40,068 nucleotides of DNA from assembly GCA_002717185.1 (NCBI GenBank), contig PBDC01000025.1, forward strand, positions 11,975 to 52,042. Direction: 5' to 3'. The DNA is from Rhodospirillaceae bacterium (GTDB taxonomy: Bacteria > Pseudomonadota > Alphaproteobacteria > UBA8366 > GCA-2717185). This document shows, piece after piece, positions 1-8,776 of the stretch. Positions within the stretch are counted from its first letter, which is position 1. Each line of letters starts with the position of its first letter. Under the pieces are notes generated by a model. It was not told where the DNA came from and did not search any database. It was given only the letters and a program-made list of their open reading frames with translations. Position numbers and translations under genes: made by a program.

Positions 1-387
1 GGCGCGGCCGAAGCACGCTTCAACATACGTTTCAACGATATGCACACCTCGGATTCGCTCTCGGCTTGGATCCGCAAGACCCTCGATTCGGTGGCGGACG
101 AAACGGCATACGAACTGTCGATCAGGGTCAGCGGTGAATCCTTCGTGTTCGCACCCGGTGAACTGTCCAACCTGATTTCCAATGCTTGCGAAAAGGTGGT
201 CGGCCAGCGACCGGAATTGAGTACGACTGGCGGGACCTCGGATGCGCGCTTCATCAAGGATTTTTGCCCGGTTGCTGAGTTTGGCTTGATCAGCCAAACC
301 ATGCACAAGGTCGATGAGCGAACGCTTGTCGACGATATCAACAAGCTTTCCGAAATATACGAGACTATCCTGCGCGGCTATTTTTGA
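1..387 (+). CDS. dapE: Succinyl-diaminopimelate desuccinylase, C-terminal part (partial)
   Basis: The frame is open from the first base of the window, so the gene starts outside it; 128 residues are visible. DapE is a metal-dependent M20-family hydrolase that removes succinate from N-succinyl-LL-diaminopimelate in the lysine and cell-wall branch, in the cytoplasm. Visible support is an N-I-R-F-N-D-x-H-T stretch at the window start, then the DapE-typical TGGTSDARFI segment (around 202-261 nt) and the C-terminal H-K-V-D-E segment that closes M20 peptidases of this group. The stop codon overlaps the next start (TGATG), suggesting translational coupling to the membrane protein downstream. Family assignment is strong; only the missing N-terminal metal-binding half cannot be checked. 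Confidence 0.9.
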   Translation, partial: GAAEARFNIRFNDMHTSDSLSAWIRKTLDSVADETAYELSIRVSGESFVFAPGELSNLISNACEKVVGQRPELSTTGGTSDARFIKDFCPVAEFGLISQTMHKVDERTLVDDINKLSEIYETILRGYF

Positions 388-953
388 TGATCGCCCGCCA
401 CGAGGTCCTGCTCTCGTTGTACGGCGCCTGGCGCTTATTTTTGCGGGACCCTCGTGGAATCGAATGGATGGACGATTCGATTGAAGGGTACTGGAAATCC
501 TTTACCTGTGCGCTGGTGGTGCTTCCAGTCTTTGCCGTTTGGGTATTCATGCGCAACGCTGACCTGGAAGATGTCGGCTTCGTGCGGATCATTACTGTCG
601 AAGGCATCGAGTACGTCATACAGTGGGTTTCCTGGCCACTAATCATGGCCTATGTCGTGCCGGTGATAGGGCGTGACGACAACTACCTTCGTTATATTGT
701 CGCGTTCAATTGGTCACACGGTATCTATGTCGGAATCCTATTTATCGTCCTCATTGTAGAGCTGTTCGGTTTGGCATCCTGCGGCGGACTAGCGGGAATT
801 GGTCTGATTGCTACGATCGTGATGCTGACCTACCGTTGGTACATAGCCAAGGTTGCCTTGGAGGTCTCTGGCGGGGGCGCGGCGGGTCTGGTGGCGGGCG
901 AGTTTTTGCTTGCGCATATCATCGATGCTGTTGGGCAAAACTTGCTGCGGTGA
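387..953 (+). CDS. Conserved hypothetical integral membrane protein
   Basis: A 188-residue protein starting at the ATG that overlaps the dapE stop by one base. A TTG three bases upstream is possible but less likely. Hydrophobic segments are visible around residues 36-54, 78-95, 103-125 and 127-150, so about four membrane helices, with a charged N-terminus containing W, R and D residues. No enzymatic motif was recognised and the function is unknown. The coupling to dapE and the close spacing (8 bases) to the small membrane protein that follows suggest co-transcription, but that does not by itself imply a role in lysine synthesis. Confidence 0.7.
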   Translation: MIARHEVLLSLYGAWRLFLRDPRGIEWMDDSIEGYWKSFTCALVVLPVFAVWVFMRNADLEDVGFVRIITVEGIEYVIQWVSWPLIMAYVVPVIGRDDNYLRYIVAFNWSHGIYVGILFIVLIVELFGLASCGGLAGIGLIATIVMLTYRWYIAKVALEVSGGGAAGLVAGEFLLAHIIDAVGQNLLR

Positions 954-961
954 CGAGGACG

Positions 962-1135
962 ATGGCGGCATTATTTAAGAATATTCTCCTTACCGCCATC
1001 GCTTTGGCAGTTTTGGTGATATTCGAACAGTGGTTTGGCATGACCGCCGCTTTCATCTTGGCGGGCGTTTGTTTTCTTGCATATGTGTTGTTTGTCACCT
1101 GGCGCCAGATGCGCGACGATACGGACGAAGAGTAG
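962..1135 (+). CDS. Small hypothetical membrane protein (57 aa)
   Basis: A short reading frame starts at an ATG with GAGG three bases upstream. It encodes a basic N-terminus, two hydrophobic stretches (about residues 8-22 and 26-46) and an acidic tail rich in D and E. This is the pattern of a real two-helix small membrane protein rather than chance, and it sits in the same transcription direction as dapE and the membrane protein before it. It ends 4 bases before the convergent truA stop. No function can be assigned. Confidence 0.5.
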   Translation: MAALFKNILLTAIALAVLVIFEQWFGMTAAFILAGVCFLAYVLFVTWRQMRDDTDEE

Positions 1136-1139
1136 TGGG

Positions 1140-1877
1140 TTAATAAACGACCTTGGTCAGGTATAACCCGTCCGGGGGCGCCGTTGGGCCGCCCGCTTTC
1201 CGATCCTTTGCCTCCAGTGCAGCGCGAACCTGAGCCTCGGTCCATGCACTCTCACCGACGAGTTTGAGCGTTCCCGTCAAGATACGCACCTGGTTGTGAA
1301 GGAAGGACCGGGCCTGCGCGGCGATATGGATCTCGTCTCCGGCGCGTGAGACCGTCAACAGGTCGAGCGTCCTAACTGGTGATTTTGCCTGACAGCGGAG
1401 GGCCCGAAACGAACTAAAATCGTGTTTGCCAACAAGGAGTTGTGCGGCTCGGTGCATGGCATCCGTATTTAGCGGCCGTGCCACCTGCCATACGCGGCCG
1501 CTATCCAACGCGCTGGGAGCGCGGCGGTTCAGAATGCGGTAGAGGTAGTCGCGCCGCACCGCCGAGAAGCGGGCGTGGAAATCATCTGAAACCGCTTCTG
1601 CTTCCAAGATGGAGACGGCTTTTGATTTGAGATGATAATTCAAGGCGTCGCGCACTGTGTCAGGGTCAGTCGATTTCGTTAGGTCAAAATGTGCCGATTG
1701 GGCGCAGGCATGTACGCCAGAGTCAGTTCTCCCTGCGCCATGTAAGGTAACCGTTTCACGTGAAAAATCGTTGATAGCCGTTTCGATGGCTTCCTGCACT
1801 GAAAAGCCGTTTGCCTGCCGCTGCCAGCCGACAAACCCGCTGCCATCGTACTCGACCGTGATCTTCCAGCGCGTCAC
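1140..1877 (-). CDS. truA: tRNA pseudouridine(38-40) synthase TruA
   Basis: A 245-residue protein of the usual TruA length. TruA isomerises uridines 38, 39 and 40 in the anticodon arm of many tRNAs. The N-terminus has the family pattern Y-D-G-S-x-F-x-G-W-Q-R-Q, and the catalytic aspartate lies in [11 protein letters not shown] (D52). The C-terminal F-L-H-N-Q-V-R-I segment that packs on the active site is also present. The start overlaps the fmt stop by 4 bases, so truA is the last gene of a def-fmt-truA operon, a common bacterial arrangement. It converges on the dapE transcription unit with almost no gap. Confidence 0.96.
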   Translation of the reverse strand: MTRWKITVEYDGSGFVGWQRQANGFSVQEAIETAINDFSRETVTLHGAGRTDSGVHACAQSAHFDLTKSTDPDTVRDALNYHLKSKAVSILEAEAVSDDFHARFSAVRRDYLYRILNRRAPSALDSGRVWQVARPLNTDAMHRAAQLLVGKHDFSSFRALRCQAKSPVRTLDLLTVSRAGDEIHIAAQARSFLHNQVRILTGTLKLVGESAWTEAQVRAALEAKDRKAGGPTAPPDGLYLTKVVY

Positions 1878-2836
1878 GACAACACCGTACCAGTTGGCAG
1901 GTCGTAACCGCGAAGGAACGCGGTGGCATCGACAGGGCCCTTACCGCTCCGCTGAACCTTCATCAGACATAGCGCGCCCTCGCCGCAAGCAATTGTCAAT
2001 TCACCATCGAGGACGGTACCGCATTCAGCTTCCCCTTTGACCTCTCGAGCGTCGAGCACTTTGATACGCGCGCCGTTATGCATGAACCAGGCGCCCGGCC
2101 AAGGTGAAAAAGCCCGCACCGTTCGCGCCAAATAGGCGGCGGACTGTGTCCATTCGAGCTTGCCTTCGTCGCGCCTCAATTTCGACGCGTAGGTCGTGCC
2201 AGTTTCCGGTTGTGGGTTTGCTTTGACCGTGCCTGCATTCAGCTGGTCCAATGCGTCGACGATCAATGTTGCGCCTAGGTCAGCAAGTTGATCGTGGAGG
2301 TCACTTGCCGTTGTCTCAGAGATTATAGGCACAGATTGGGACAGCAGTATGTCACCGGTGTCCAGCCCGGCATCCATCTGCATGATCGTAACACCAGTTG
2401 CATCGTCTCCGGCCAAAATCGCGCGCTGGATCGGCGCAGCGCCGCGCCAGCGCGGAAGTAAGGATGCATGGATGTTAAGGCAGCCGAGCCGTGGCGCGTC
2501 GAGGATGCGCTGGGGCAGCATCAATCCGTAAGCGATTACCACAGCGGCATCAGCGTTAAGCGCTGCAAAAGCTTTTGGTTCCGGTCCGTCGCCCAACTTC
2601 GTCGGTGTGCGCACTTCGATCCCGTGTCGTTCGGCGAAGGTGTGTACAGGAGAAGATCGTTCCTTTTGACCGCGGCCAGCGCGGCGGGGAGGCTGGCTGT
2701 AGGCGCATAGGATCTCATGACCGGCGTCAATTAGTGCCGCTAATGCCGGCACTGCGAAGTCAGGCGTACCCATGAAGACGAGCCGCAAGGCCGTTCGTTG
2801 CCTGTTACTGGCCTCGTTAATCCGCGGTGGTGTCAT
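1874..2836 (-). CDS. fmt: Methionyl-tRNA formyltransferase
   Basis: Fmt transfers a formyl group from 10-formyl-tetrahydrofolate to initiator Met-tRNA. The N-terminal formyltransferase domain shows [10 protein letters not shown] and the active-site set N121, H123 (in [14 protein letters not shown]) and D159; the N-to-D spacing of 38 residues is the same as in the E. coli enzyme. The C-terminal OB-like domain occupies roughly residues 215-320. The ATG at 2836 lies inside the end of def (20-base overlap) and adds about 12-16 residues compared with typical Fmt. A TTG at 2788 would give [11 protein letters not shown], the usual N-terminus, but neither start has a strong ribosome site. The gene sits between def and truA. 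Confidence 0.95.
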   Translation of the reverse strand: MTPPRINEASNRQRTALRLVFMGTPDFAVPALAALIDAGHEILCAYSQPPRRAGRGQKERSSPVHTFAERHGIEVRTPTKLGDGPEPKAFAALNADAAVVIAYGLMLPQRILDAPRLGCLNIHASLLPRWRGAAPIQRAILAGDDATGVTIMQMDAGLDTGDILLSQSVPIISETTASDLHDQLADLGATLIVDALDQLNAGTVKANPQPETGTTYASKLRRDEGKLEWTQSAAYLARTVRAFSPWPGAWFMHNGARIKVLDAREVKGEAECGTVLDGELTIACGEGALCLMKVQRSGKGPVDATAFLRGYDLPTGTVLS

Positions 2837-3347
2837 GCGCTTTCAGCTTTTTAGCCTTAGTCAGCTTGCGCAAGATCATGTTGCGCTTCAGCGTCGAGAC
2901 ATGGTCGACAAAAAGCACGCCATTTAGATGGTCCATTTCGTGCTGGATGCAGATCGCCAACAATTCTTCGGCTTCCAGCTCCTGTTGAGCGTTGTTCTCA
3001 TCGAGATAGCCTACCTTAATTTTGGCAGGTCTTTCGACCTCGGCGTAATGGTCTGGCAGGGACAGGCAGCCTTCCTCATAGGTCCACAATTCCTCGGAGG
3101 CTGACAGAATTTCCGGATTGGCCATTTTGATCGGTGCCGGATTTTCATCCTTGCCCGAGGTATCGACCACGATCACCTGTTTCGTCACACCGATTTGCGG
3201 GGCGGCGAGGCCGATTCCTGGCGCCAGATACATTGTCTCCAGCATGTCTGCCATGAGTGTGGCGATGTCGTCATCGACCTGCTCAATGGGCGTGCATTTC
3301 TTTTTAAGGCGCGGATCGGGCGCGATGATGATGGGAAGTACGGCCAT
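2817..3347 (-). CDS. def: Peptide deformylase
   Basis: A 176-residue metalloenzyme that removes the N-formyl group from nascent proteins, the partner step to Fmt. All three family motifs are visible: [10 protein letters not shown] (residues 45-53), EEGCLSLP with metal ligand C94 (91-98), and the QHEMDHLNG motif with ligands H136 and H140 and catalytic E137. It is the first gene of the minus-strand operon def-fmt-truA and diverges from rmuC across a 100-base gap that must contain both promoters. Length and motifs match a type 1 deformylase; there is no sign of decay. Confidence 0.97.
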   Translation of the reverse strand: MAVLPIIIAPDPRLKKKCTPIEQVDDDIATLMADMLETMYLAPGIGLAAPQIGVTKQVIVVDTSGKDENPAPIKMANPEILSASEELWTYEEGCLSLPDHYAEVERPAKIKVGYLDENNAQQELEAEELLAICIQHEMDHLNGVLFVDHVSTLKRNMILRKLTKAKKLKAHDTTAD

Positions 3348-3373
3348 GTGTTTCTCAAACGTTCTGCCGCACT

Positions 3374-3402
3374 TACCTATTGTTCATCCGGTGCGGCGTC
3401 AA
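3374..3402 (-). promoter_or_regulatory. Candidate promoter for def-fmt-truA
   Basis: On the minus strand a TTGACG -35 hexamer (3397-3402) lies 17 bases from TAGGTA (3374-3379), which is only a weak -10 element. The position, 27-55 bases upstream of the def start in the divergent def/rmuC gap, is reasonable. The -35 is close to consensus and the -10 is not, so this is a candidate only. Confidence 0.3.
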
Positions 3403-3455
3403 GACGGGTAGGCGAATCAGTGTAATGTAGGACGTTAGGCGTTGGAGAAGTGTCG

Positions 3456-4895
3456 ATGGAATACCTTGTTTCTGGATTGGCCGTGGCCGCGGCGCTGGGA
3501 TTTGCGGGCTATTTCGCGATGTCCCGCACGCGCAGCCTTGCCGTGCAGCTAGGTGAATTGCAGAAGGAACTCGCCGCAGCGCGTGCGCGCGCCAACGAAG
3601 CGGATGTGAGCGCGCATGCATTAGATGCCCGGATCGGTGAGATCGGGGCACAGTTGGTGGAGAGCAAGGAGGAGCGGGAGAAACTTTCTGCTGATCTGGA
3701 AGAGGCGAAAGAAGCGCGTCGCAATGCGGAGAAAGAAACGGCGCTGGCGCATCAGGAAATTGAGACCATGCGTGGGAGCATGGAAGATTGGGACAAAACC
3801 AAGAATGAGGCGATGGCCGCTGCCCGTGCGGCGATGCTGTCGACGGCGACCGACCTTTCGAACAAATTGTTAGAAGATCACAAGCGCGAAGCGAAAGCCG
3901 CTAAGGAAGAGGGCGAAAAGCGTGTCCAGGAGGCGAGCGGCAAACTACTCACACAATTCGAGGTCCTCTCCAAGACGGTTGCGTCGCTGAACGACCAAGT
4001 TGTGACCAACAAGGACGCGGTCGATGTCATAGAACGTGCTCTCTCCAACCCCGCAAGCGCGGGCTTCGCAGCCGAGACGGTGCTGGAGAACACACTGAAA
4101 AGCTTTGGACTGACCGCGGGTACAGATTTCATCTTGCAGCGGACATTCGGTGCGGAGGACGGTAGTCGTTTGCGGCCTGATGCCATCGTTTTCCTGCCTG
4201 CGGATGCTGTGCTGGTGATCGATAGCAAGGCATCGAAATTCCTAATCGAACTCGCCCAGGCTGAAGATGAGGCTGCAGAGGCGGCTGTAAATAAACGGCT
4301 TGCCGACACCATGAGCCAGCACCTTAAGAGCCTGGCGAGCAAAAATTACCGGAGTGCCGTCCAAGCGGATTTCCGTGCCGCAGGTAAGGGTGAAGAAGTT
4401 AAACAACTGATCAGCATAATGTGGCTACCGAATGACGCTGCCGTGGAAAAGGTGTTACGGGCCGATCCGGAATTCCAACGCAAAGCATCTGAAAACGGTA
4501 TTTTTGTTGTCGGCCCGACTGGCCTATGGACGGCTATCGGCGTTGCTGGTTCGAGAATTAACATCAACAAACAGGCTGAAAATTACGAGAATATTGTCGA
4601 GATGGTTCACACTCTGATCGAACGGCTTGTTATTGTTCTAGGCCATGCGGGACGAGTTGGAGGCGGCCTGAAGACCGCGGTCGATAGCTATGAAAAGCTA
4701 TCCCGCTCGATAAATTCGAGATTGCTGCCGCCGATGCGTAATCTGGTCGATCTTGGTGTCGAGGCCCCGACAAAGGGATTGCCTAAGCCGATGCCGGAAT
4801 TCGAAGTGCGGGATATCGACAGAAGGGACGCTATAGACGCGGAGGCCGGTACGCTCGATAACGTTCGAGAATTGCCGCTGCACACAGGTAAGTGA
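3456..4895 (+). CDS. rmuC: RmuC family DNA recombination protein
   Basis: A 479-residue protein with an N-terminal hydrophobic anchor (about residues 3-22), a long charged heptad-like coiled coil (about 25-170) rich in E, A, K and R, and the RmuC nuclease-like domain (about 180-430), including stretches such as DAIVFLPADAVLVIDSKAS and WLPNDAAVEKVL. RmuC proteins limit inversions at short inverted repeats and are linked to DNA recombination or cleavage. The ATG at 3456 is chosen because GGAG lies 8 bases upstream; a GTG at 3450 is the alternative. It diverges from def, and its stop overlaps the next start (TGATG), so it probably heads an operon with the FAD oxidoreductase and ubiD-like genes. 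Confidence 0.92.
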   Translation: MEYLVSGLAVAAALGFAGYFAMSRTRSLAVQLGELQKELAAARARANEADVSAHALDARIGEIGAQLVESKEEREKLSADLEEAKEARRNAEKETALAHQEIETMRGSMEDWDKTKNEAMAAARAAMLSTATDLSNKLLEDHKREAKAAKEEGEKRVQEASGKLLTQFEVLSKTVASLNDQVVTNKDAVDVIERALSNPASAGFAAETVLENTLKSFGLTAGTDFILQRTFGAEDGSRLRPDAIVFLPADAVLVIDSKASKFLIELAQAEDEAAEAAVNKRLADTMSQHLKSLASKNYRSAVQADFRAAGKGEEVKQLISIMWLPNDAAVEKVLRADPEFQRKASENGIFVVGPTGLWTAIGVAGSRININKQAENYENIVEMVHTLIERLVIVLGHAGRVGGGLKTAVDSYEKLSRSINSRLLPPMRNLVDLGVEAPTKGLPKPMPEFEVRDIDRRDAIDAEAGTLDNVRELPLHTGK

Positions 4896-6214
4896 TGGTG
4901 GGACGGTCTTACAAGGCGCGCAAGCTTCCTGCCGACGCAGAACAGAATGGATGGTTCTCGGCGCTGTCTGATCCGCTGCCAGCGCGGCGGATTGAAGGAG
5001 CGGTTAAGGTCGATTTTGCGGTGGTGGGTGCCGGTATCTGTGGTCTGACAGCGGCGCGGCGCCTCGGTGAGCTGCAACCTGATGCCTCGGTCGCTTTGAT
5101 TGAGGCGACCCGGGTTGGGTTTGGGACCTCTGGGCGCAATGCAGGTTTTTTGCTCAAGGGCCACAGCCATGGCGGCGAAAAGGATATGGCGCTCGGCAAG
5201 CGTAATGATCGGCTTTGCGAAGCTGGGCTCGAATACATCCGCAATACGGTCATGCACCATCAGATCCAGTGCCAGTGGAGCGACTGGGGACGTATTTACG
5301 TTGCATCCGGGGCGCCTGGTGAGACCCATCTGAACCATTTGGCAGATGGGCTTGAAGGGATCGGCACTGCCTACAGTACGGTCGACCGGGATGAAATGGA
5401 GTCGATAACGGGGACACGCTTCTATTCTCGAGGTATCCGTGCGGACGGTACCGCGCTGATGCAGCCCGCCGCCCTAATGCGTGGGCTCGGTGCGACGCTA
5501 CCGGCGAACGTCACACTTTATGAGGAGAGCCCGGTCACCGAAATTTACCGGGGCGATGGCGTGCAGCTTGTCTGTTCAGAGGGCGAAGTCCAGGCTAAGC
5601 AGGCTATTCTGGCTAATCATGTTTTCGCCGAGGAGCTTGGGATAGCGCGGTTCCGGGTCGTGCCGGTAAGTCTATACGCCAGTCTGACGCGGCCGCTTAC
5701 TGAGGAAGAGCTCCAATTGGTTGGTGGCGGGGCCGAGTTTGGCCTCCTGCCCTCTAGTCCTAACGGGAGCACCGTGCGCCTGACTCAAGACGGCCGTATC
5801 CTGATGCGCAACACGCTAACCTATGGTCGGTCAAAACGTTTTGGCGCAGCGGAGATGGCCACCGCGCTGGCGAACCATCGGGAGGGGATCCGGCGCCGTT
5901 GGCCAGACCTTGTCGACATTGAGTTAGATGGCACCTGGGGCGGCATTCTGGGCTTTACGCGCAATGGCGGAATCGTTTGCGGCGAGATGGCACCATCTCT
6001 TTACGCCGTCATGACAACGGACGCTGCCCCACTGACCCGGGGTGCAGCGGCGGCCAAACTGCTGGCGGAACAGATTTGTGGCGTCGACAGCGCGCTACTG
6101 CAGGATCTAAATCGCCTGCCAAGAGCGGCCCTGTTGCCGCCGGACCCGTTCCTGAGGATGATCGTCAATCGCCGTCTGCATAAGAATGAAACGGCGGAGG
6201 CGAACGAACTGTAA
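4895..6214 (+). CDS. FAD-dependent oxidoreductase, DAO (glycine oxidase/amine oxidase-like) family
   Basis: A 439-residue flavoenzyme. The dinucleotide-binding motif is clear (FAVVGAGICGLTAARRL, GAGICG at residues 45-50), followed by the GTSGRNAGFLL segment typical of DAO-fold enzymes that oxidise amines, N-methyl amino acids or D-amino acids. The C-terminal part has TWGGILGFTRNG and a G-x-x-P-type closing region. The start ATG overlaps the rmuC stop by one base. The 14-base gap to the UbiD-like gene suggests they are transcribed together. The substrate cannot be told from the sequence. Related proteins are often annotated as gamma-glutamylputrescine oxidase-like, but no residue here decides that. 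Confidence 0.85.
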   Translation: MVGRSYKARKLPADAEQNGWFSALSDPLPARRIEGAVKVDFAVVGAGICGLTAARRLGELQPDASVALIEATRVGFGTSGRNAGFLLKGHSHGGEKDMALGKRNDRLCEAGLEYIRNTVMHHQIQCQWSDWGRIYVASGAPGETHLNHLADGLEGIGTAYSTVDRDEMESITGTRFYSRGIRADGTALMQPAALMRGLGATLPANVTLYEESPVTEIYRGDGVQLVCSEGEVQAKQAILANHVFAEELGIARFRVVPVSLYASLTRPLTEEELQLVGGGAEFGLLPSSPNGSTVRLTQDGRILMRNTLTYGRSKRFGAAEMATALANHREGIRRRWPDLVDIELDGTWGGILGFTRNGGIVCGEMAPSLYAVMTTDAAPLTRGAAAAKLLAEQICGVDSALLQDLNRLPRAALLPPDPFLRMIVNRRLHKNETAEANEL

Positions 6215-6228
6215 TCGCGGAGGCCGAT

Positions 6229-7614
6229 ATGCGTTCCAACGAAAAGCATCTCGATTTGAGAGGTTTTCTCGAGACTTTGGAAGCGGACGATCCTGATTGC
6301 GTTCTGCGTATCCCGGGAAAAGTCGGTCTCGAATTCGACGTGACTGCGGTCGCGATGGAACTGGAAAGGCAGGGTCGGTCGCCAGTCATTCGCTTCGAGA
6401 AAGTCGGCGATTCCCCCTTTCCGGTCGTTACTAATCTGTTCGGTGATAGGCAGCGTTACGCGCGGGCTTTGGGTGTCGCCGAAGAGGAGTTAATCGAGAC
6501 TTGGGCCGATTTGGGCGAGAAGACGATGGAGCCGGTTCTGCTAGAGACGGGTCCAATCCTTGACGTGGTTAATACTGGAGCGGACGTCGACCTTACGGCG
6601 CTGCCGATCCTTAATCATTTTGCTGAAGATGGCGGCCGTTACGTCACCAACGGTATCGTCATTGCGAAGGATCCCGATACGGGCGTGCGAAACGCCAGCT
6701 ATCACAGACTGCAGGTCATGGGGAATACTCGCTTTGGCACCAGCCTGCACAGCCGTCGGCATCTCTGGAACTACGCCGAGCGAGCCGCTGCGCGTAATGA
6801 GCGGATACCCGTCTCTATTGTTATCGGGCATCACCCACTCTTCGCCTTCGGCAGTGGGTTGTGGAAGGGACCGATCCATGTCGACGAATACGCCGTAGCG
6901 GGCGGCTTTATGGGCCAGCCACTCGAATTAGTTGAAGGCGTGACGGTCCCGGTCGAGGCGCCGGCCTATGCGGAATTTGTCCTGGAAGGTCATATAGTGC
7001 CTGGCGAACAGGTATTAGAGGGCCCTTTCGCAGAGTTCACCGGATACGCTTCGGCTCGCTCTACCCAACATGTCATCGAAGTTACAGCGGTCCTGCATAG
7101 GAAGGACGCAATATATCAAGACATCGTGTCGGGTATCTCCGACGAGCACACTGGCCTTTTGGCGATACCGATGGAGGCACGGCTACTAAAAGTTCTGCGT
7201 CAGAACTACCCCAACGTCACTCGCGTGGCGATGCCAAAATCTGGAACCTGCCGCATGCATGTTTATATTGCGATGAAGGATCCAGCTCCCGGCCAGGCAA
7301 AAAATGCAGCGGCCACCGCATTGGGCGAAGACCTCAGCCTGAAACTTGCCGTAGTCGTCGATGACGATGTTGAAATATCCAGGGATCAGGACGTGATGTG
7401 GGCGCTCTGCACCCGTATGCAGGCCGATGTTGACATAGATATTCTGAAGAATTGCATGGGCGCGATCCTTGATCCATCAAACCATGATGGGCTTACCGCC
7501 AAGATGATCATCGACGCGACAAAGCCTGCGAGTGGCGACTTCCCTCCCCGCCATACCGTGCCGGAAGAGGCCGCAGCCAGGGCGCGTTTGCTGATCGAGA
7601 CGTACGCTGGGTAG
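6229..7614 (+). CDS. UbiD family (prenylated-FMN) decarboxylase
   Basis: A 461-residue protein of the UbiD fold. UbiD-type enzymes use prenylated FMN to decarboxylate, or run in reverse to carboxylate, aromatic and alpha,beta-unsaturated acids. The expected Arg-Glu-Glu set is visible as R160 in the ASYHRLQVM segment and E264/E269 in LEGPFAEFTGY; the five-residue spacing of the two glutamates matches known UbiD/Fdc members. GGAGG lies 5 bases before the ATG. No ubiX prenyltransferase is in the window, so the cofactor must be made elsewhere. Because it sits with an FAD oxidoreductase and not with ubiquinone genes, a catabolic role is at least as likely as ubiquinone synthesis. Substrate unknown. 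Confidence 0.9.
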   Translation: MRSNEKHLDLRGFLETLEADDPDCVLRIPGKVGLEFDVTAVAMELERQGRSPVIRFEKVGDSPFPVVTNLFGDRQRYARALGVAEEELIETWADLGEKTMEPVLLETGPILDVVNTGADVDLTALPILNHFAEDGGRYVTNGIVIAKDPDTGVRNASYHRLQVMGNTRFGTSLHSRRHLWNYAERAAARNERIPVSIVIGHHPLFAFGSGLWKGPIHVDEYAVAGGFMGQPLELVEGVTVPVEAPAYAEFVLEGHIVPGEQVLEGPFAEFTGYASARSTQHVIEVTAVLHRKDAIYQDIVSGISDEHTGLLAIPMEARLLKVLRQNYPNVTRVAMPKSGTCRMHVYIAMKDPAPGQAKNAAATALGEDLSLKLAVVVDDDVEISRDQDVMWALCTRMQADVDIDILKNCMGAILDPSNHDGLTAKMIIDATKPASGDFPPRHTVPEEAAARARLLIETYAG

Positions 7615-8055
7615 AACATAGTTCAAAACAAAAAGTCGCGCCCGAGCGATGTCATAGCTGACGGGCACGTTTTGCGGGCGTGGGCCTCCGACATTGCGAT
7701 CTGGCGGATACCTCCTGCGATGGTTCGCTCGTTCCATTGCGTCAGGTTGCGGGCGTCAGTGCAATCGCAAGAGAGATACGGCGTGTGATATTGGACCGCG
7801 ACCACGACCCGCTCGGCCACCGCGAACAGCTGCCATAGATGCGGCAACAATCCCATGACCCCGTTCTATGCATTTCAGTCGCGCCCCGTTCGAGTGAGGC
7901 GTTGGCGTTCTTGCACCTGCGGGCTGAAGAAGATGCTGATGAACTGCAACGGGGCGGTATGATGCTCGCAGTGCGCTAAGGAAGCTGAGCGGCGATTGAT
8001 TTGCTTGTCGGTCCTCTGGCCGGAATGGCGCCTGGTGATTATTATCCGCGCACAG
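7615..8055. other. Gap of about 440 bases with no convincing gene
   Basis: Between the UbiD-like stop and the dehydrogenase fragment no reading frame on either strand resembles a known family. The longest frames (minus strand, 60-80 codons) have no credible start site and a composition like chance. The position beside a truncated gene suggests this is decaying or rearranged sequence, but no transposase, integrase or terminal repeat could be recognised. Confidence 0.4.
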
Positions 8056-8349
8056 TTAAACGTCCCAGCCGCCATCGACCGGGATCATCTGGCCGGTCAT
8101 GTTCTTGCTTTCTTCGCTGGCGCAATAGACGACCGCTTCAGCCACGTCTTCCGGTTCTGTAACGCGACCGAGGCACATTTCGTCGACATATTCCTGATAG
8201 ACCTGCTCGAAGGTCCAACCACGCAGACGGGCCTTTTCCTCGCATAGCTTGTCCATGCGCGGTGTGTGGACGATGCCTGGCATGACGATATTAACGTTAA
8301 CGTTGTGCGGACCGGCTTCAAGCGCGATGGTGCGGGTCAGTCCGCGCAT
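8056..8349 (-). pseudogene. Short-chain dehydrogenase/reductase, C-terminal fragment (5' end missing)
   Basis: About 98 codons match the last 40 percent of a classical SDR: the helix after the catalytic lysine ([11 protein letters not shown]), [14 protein letters not shown] (normally N-x-V-x-P-G), the flexible substrate loop, GRVTEPEDVAEAVVYCASEESKNMTGQMIPVDGGWDV and a proper TAA stop. The nucleotide-binding GxxxGxG motif, the catalytic serine and the YxxxK motif are absent, because homology stops at about 8342-8349, where the opposite strand starts to read as pstB. The remaining fragment cannot be an active enzyme. It may be a true pseudogene, or half of an intact gene joined wrongly in assembly. 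Confidence 0.8.
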
Positions 8350-8776
8350 CCATGGACTGGCGGCGAACAAGGACGAACTCGATCACATCGTGCAGTCCAG
8401 CCTGAAGAGTGCCGGGCTATGGGAAGAGGTCAAGGACCGGATCGATCAGCTTGGGACTGAGCTTTCCGGTGGGCAGCAACAGCGCTTATGCATTGCGCGG
8501 GCTATTGCTGTGCAACCGGAAATTATTTTGATGGACGAACCCTGTTCCGCACTCGATCCGATCGCTACGGCTCGGATCGAAGAGCTCATGGATGAACTTC
8601 GTCAGAATTTCACAATCATCATTGTTACCCACTCGATGAACCAAGCGGCACGGGTGTCGCAGAAGACTGCGTTTTTCCATCTTGGAATTTTGGTTGAAGA
8701 GGGCAGCACTGAACAAATGTTCACGACGCCCCAGGATGATCGAACGCAAGCGTATATCACGGGACGGATAGGCTAA
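8342..8776 (+). pseudogene. pstB: Phosphate ABC transporter ATP-binding protein PstB, C-terminal fragment
   Basis: From about 8342 the frame reads PRIHGL and continues as a textbook PstB C-terminal half: the ABC signature [16 protein letters not shown], Walker [13 protein letters not shown], the switch histidine in [10 protein letters not shown], and the ending [12 protein letters not shown]. About 115 N-terminal residues, including Walker A and the Q-loop, are missing, so the fragment cannot bind ATP normally. An upstream ATG at 8249 would add antisense dehydrogenase sequence and is not a credible start. The stop overlaps the phoU start (TAATG), which is the normal pstB-phoU coupling, so the 3' side of the junction is undisturbed operon structure. 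Confidence 0.85.

Noticed and set aside
7623..7856. Minus-strand frame of 77 codons after the UbiD-like gene, considered as a transposase or gene fragment
   Set aside because: No recognisable motif, no ribosome site and no repeats at the ends. It was left as undefined sequence.
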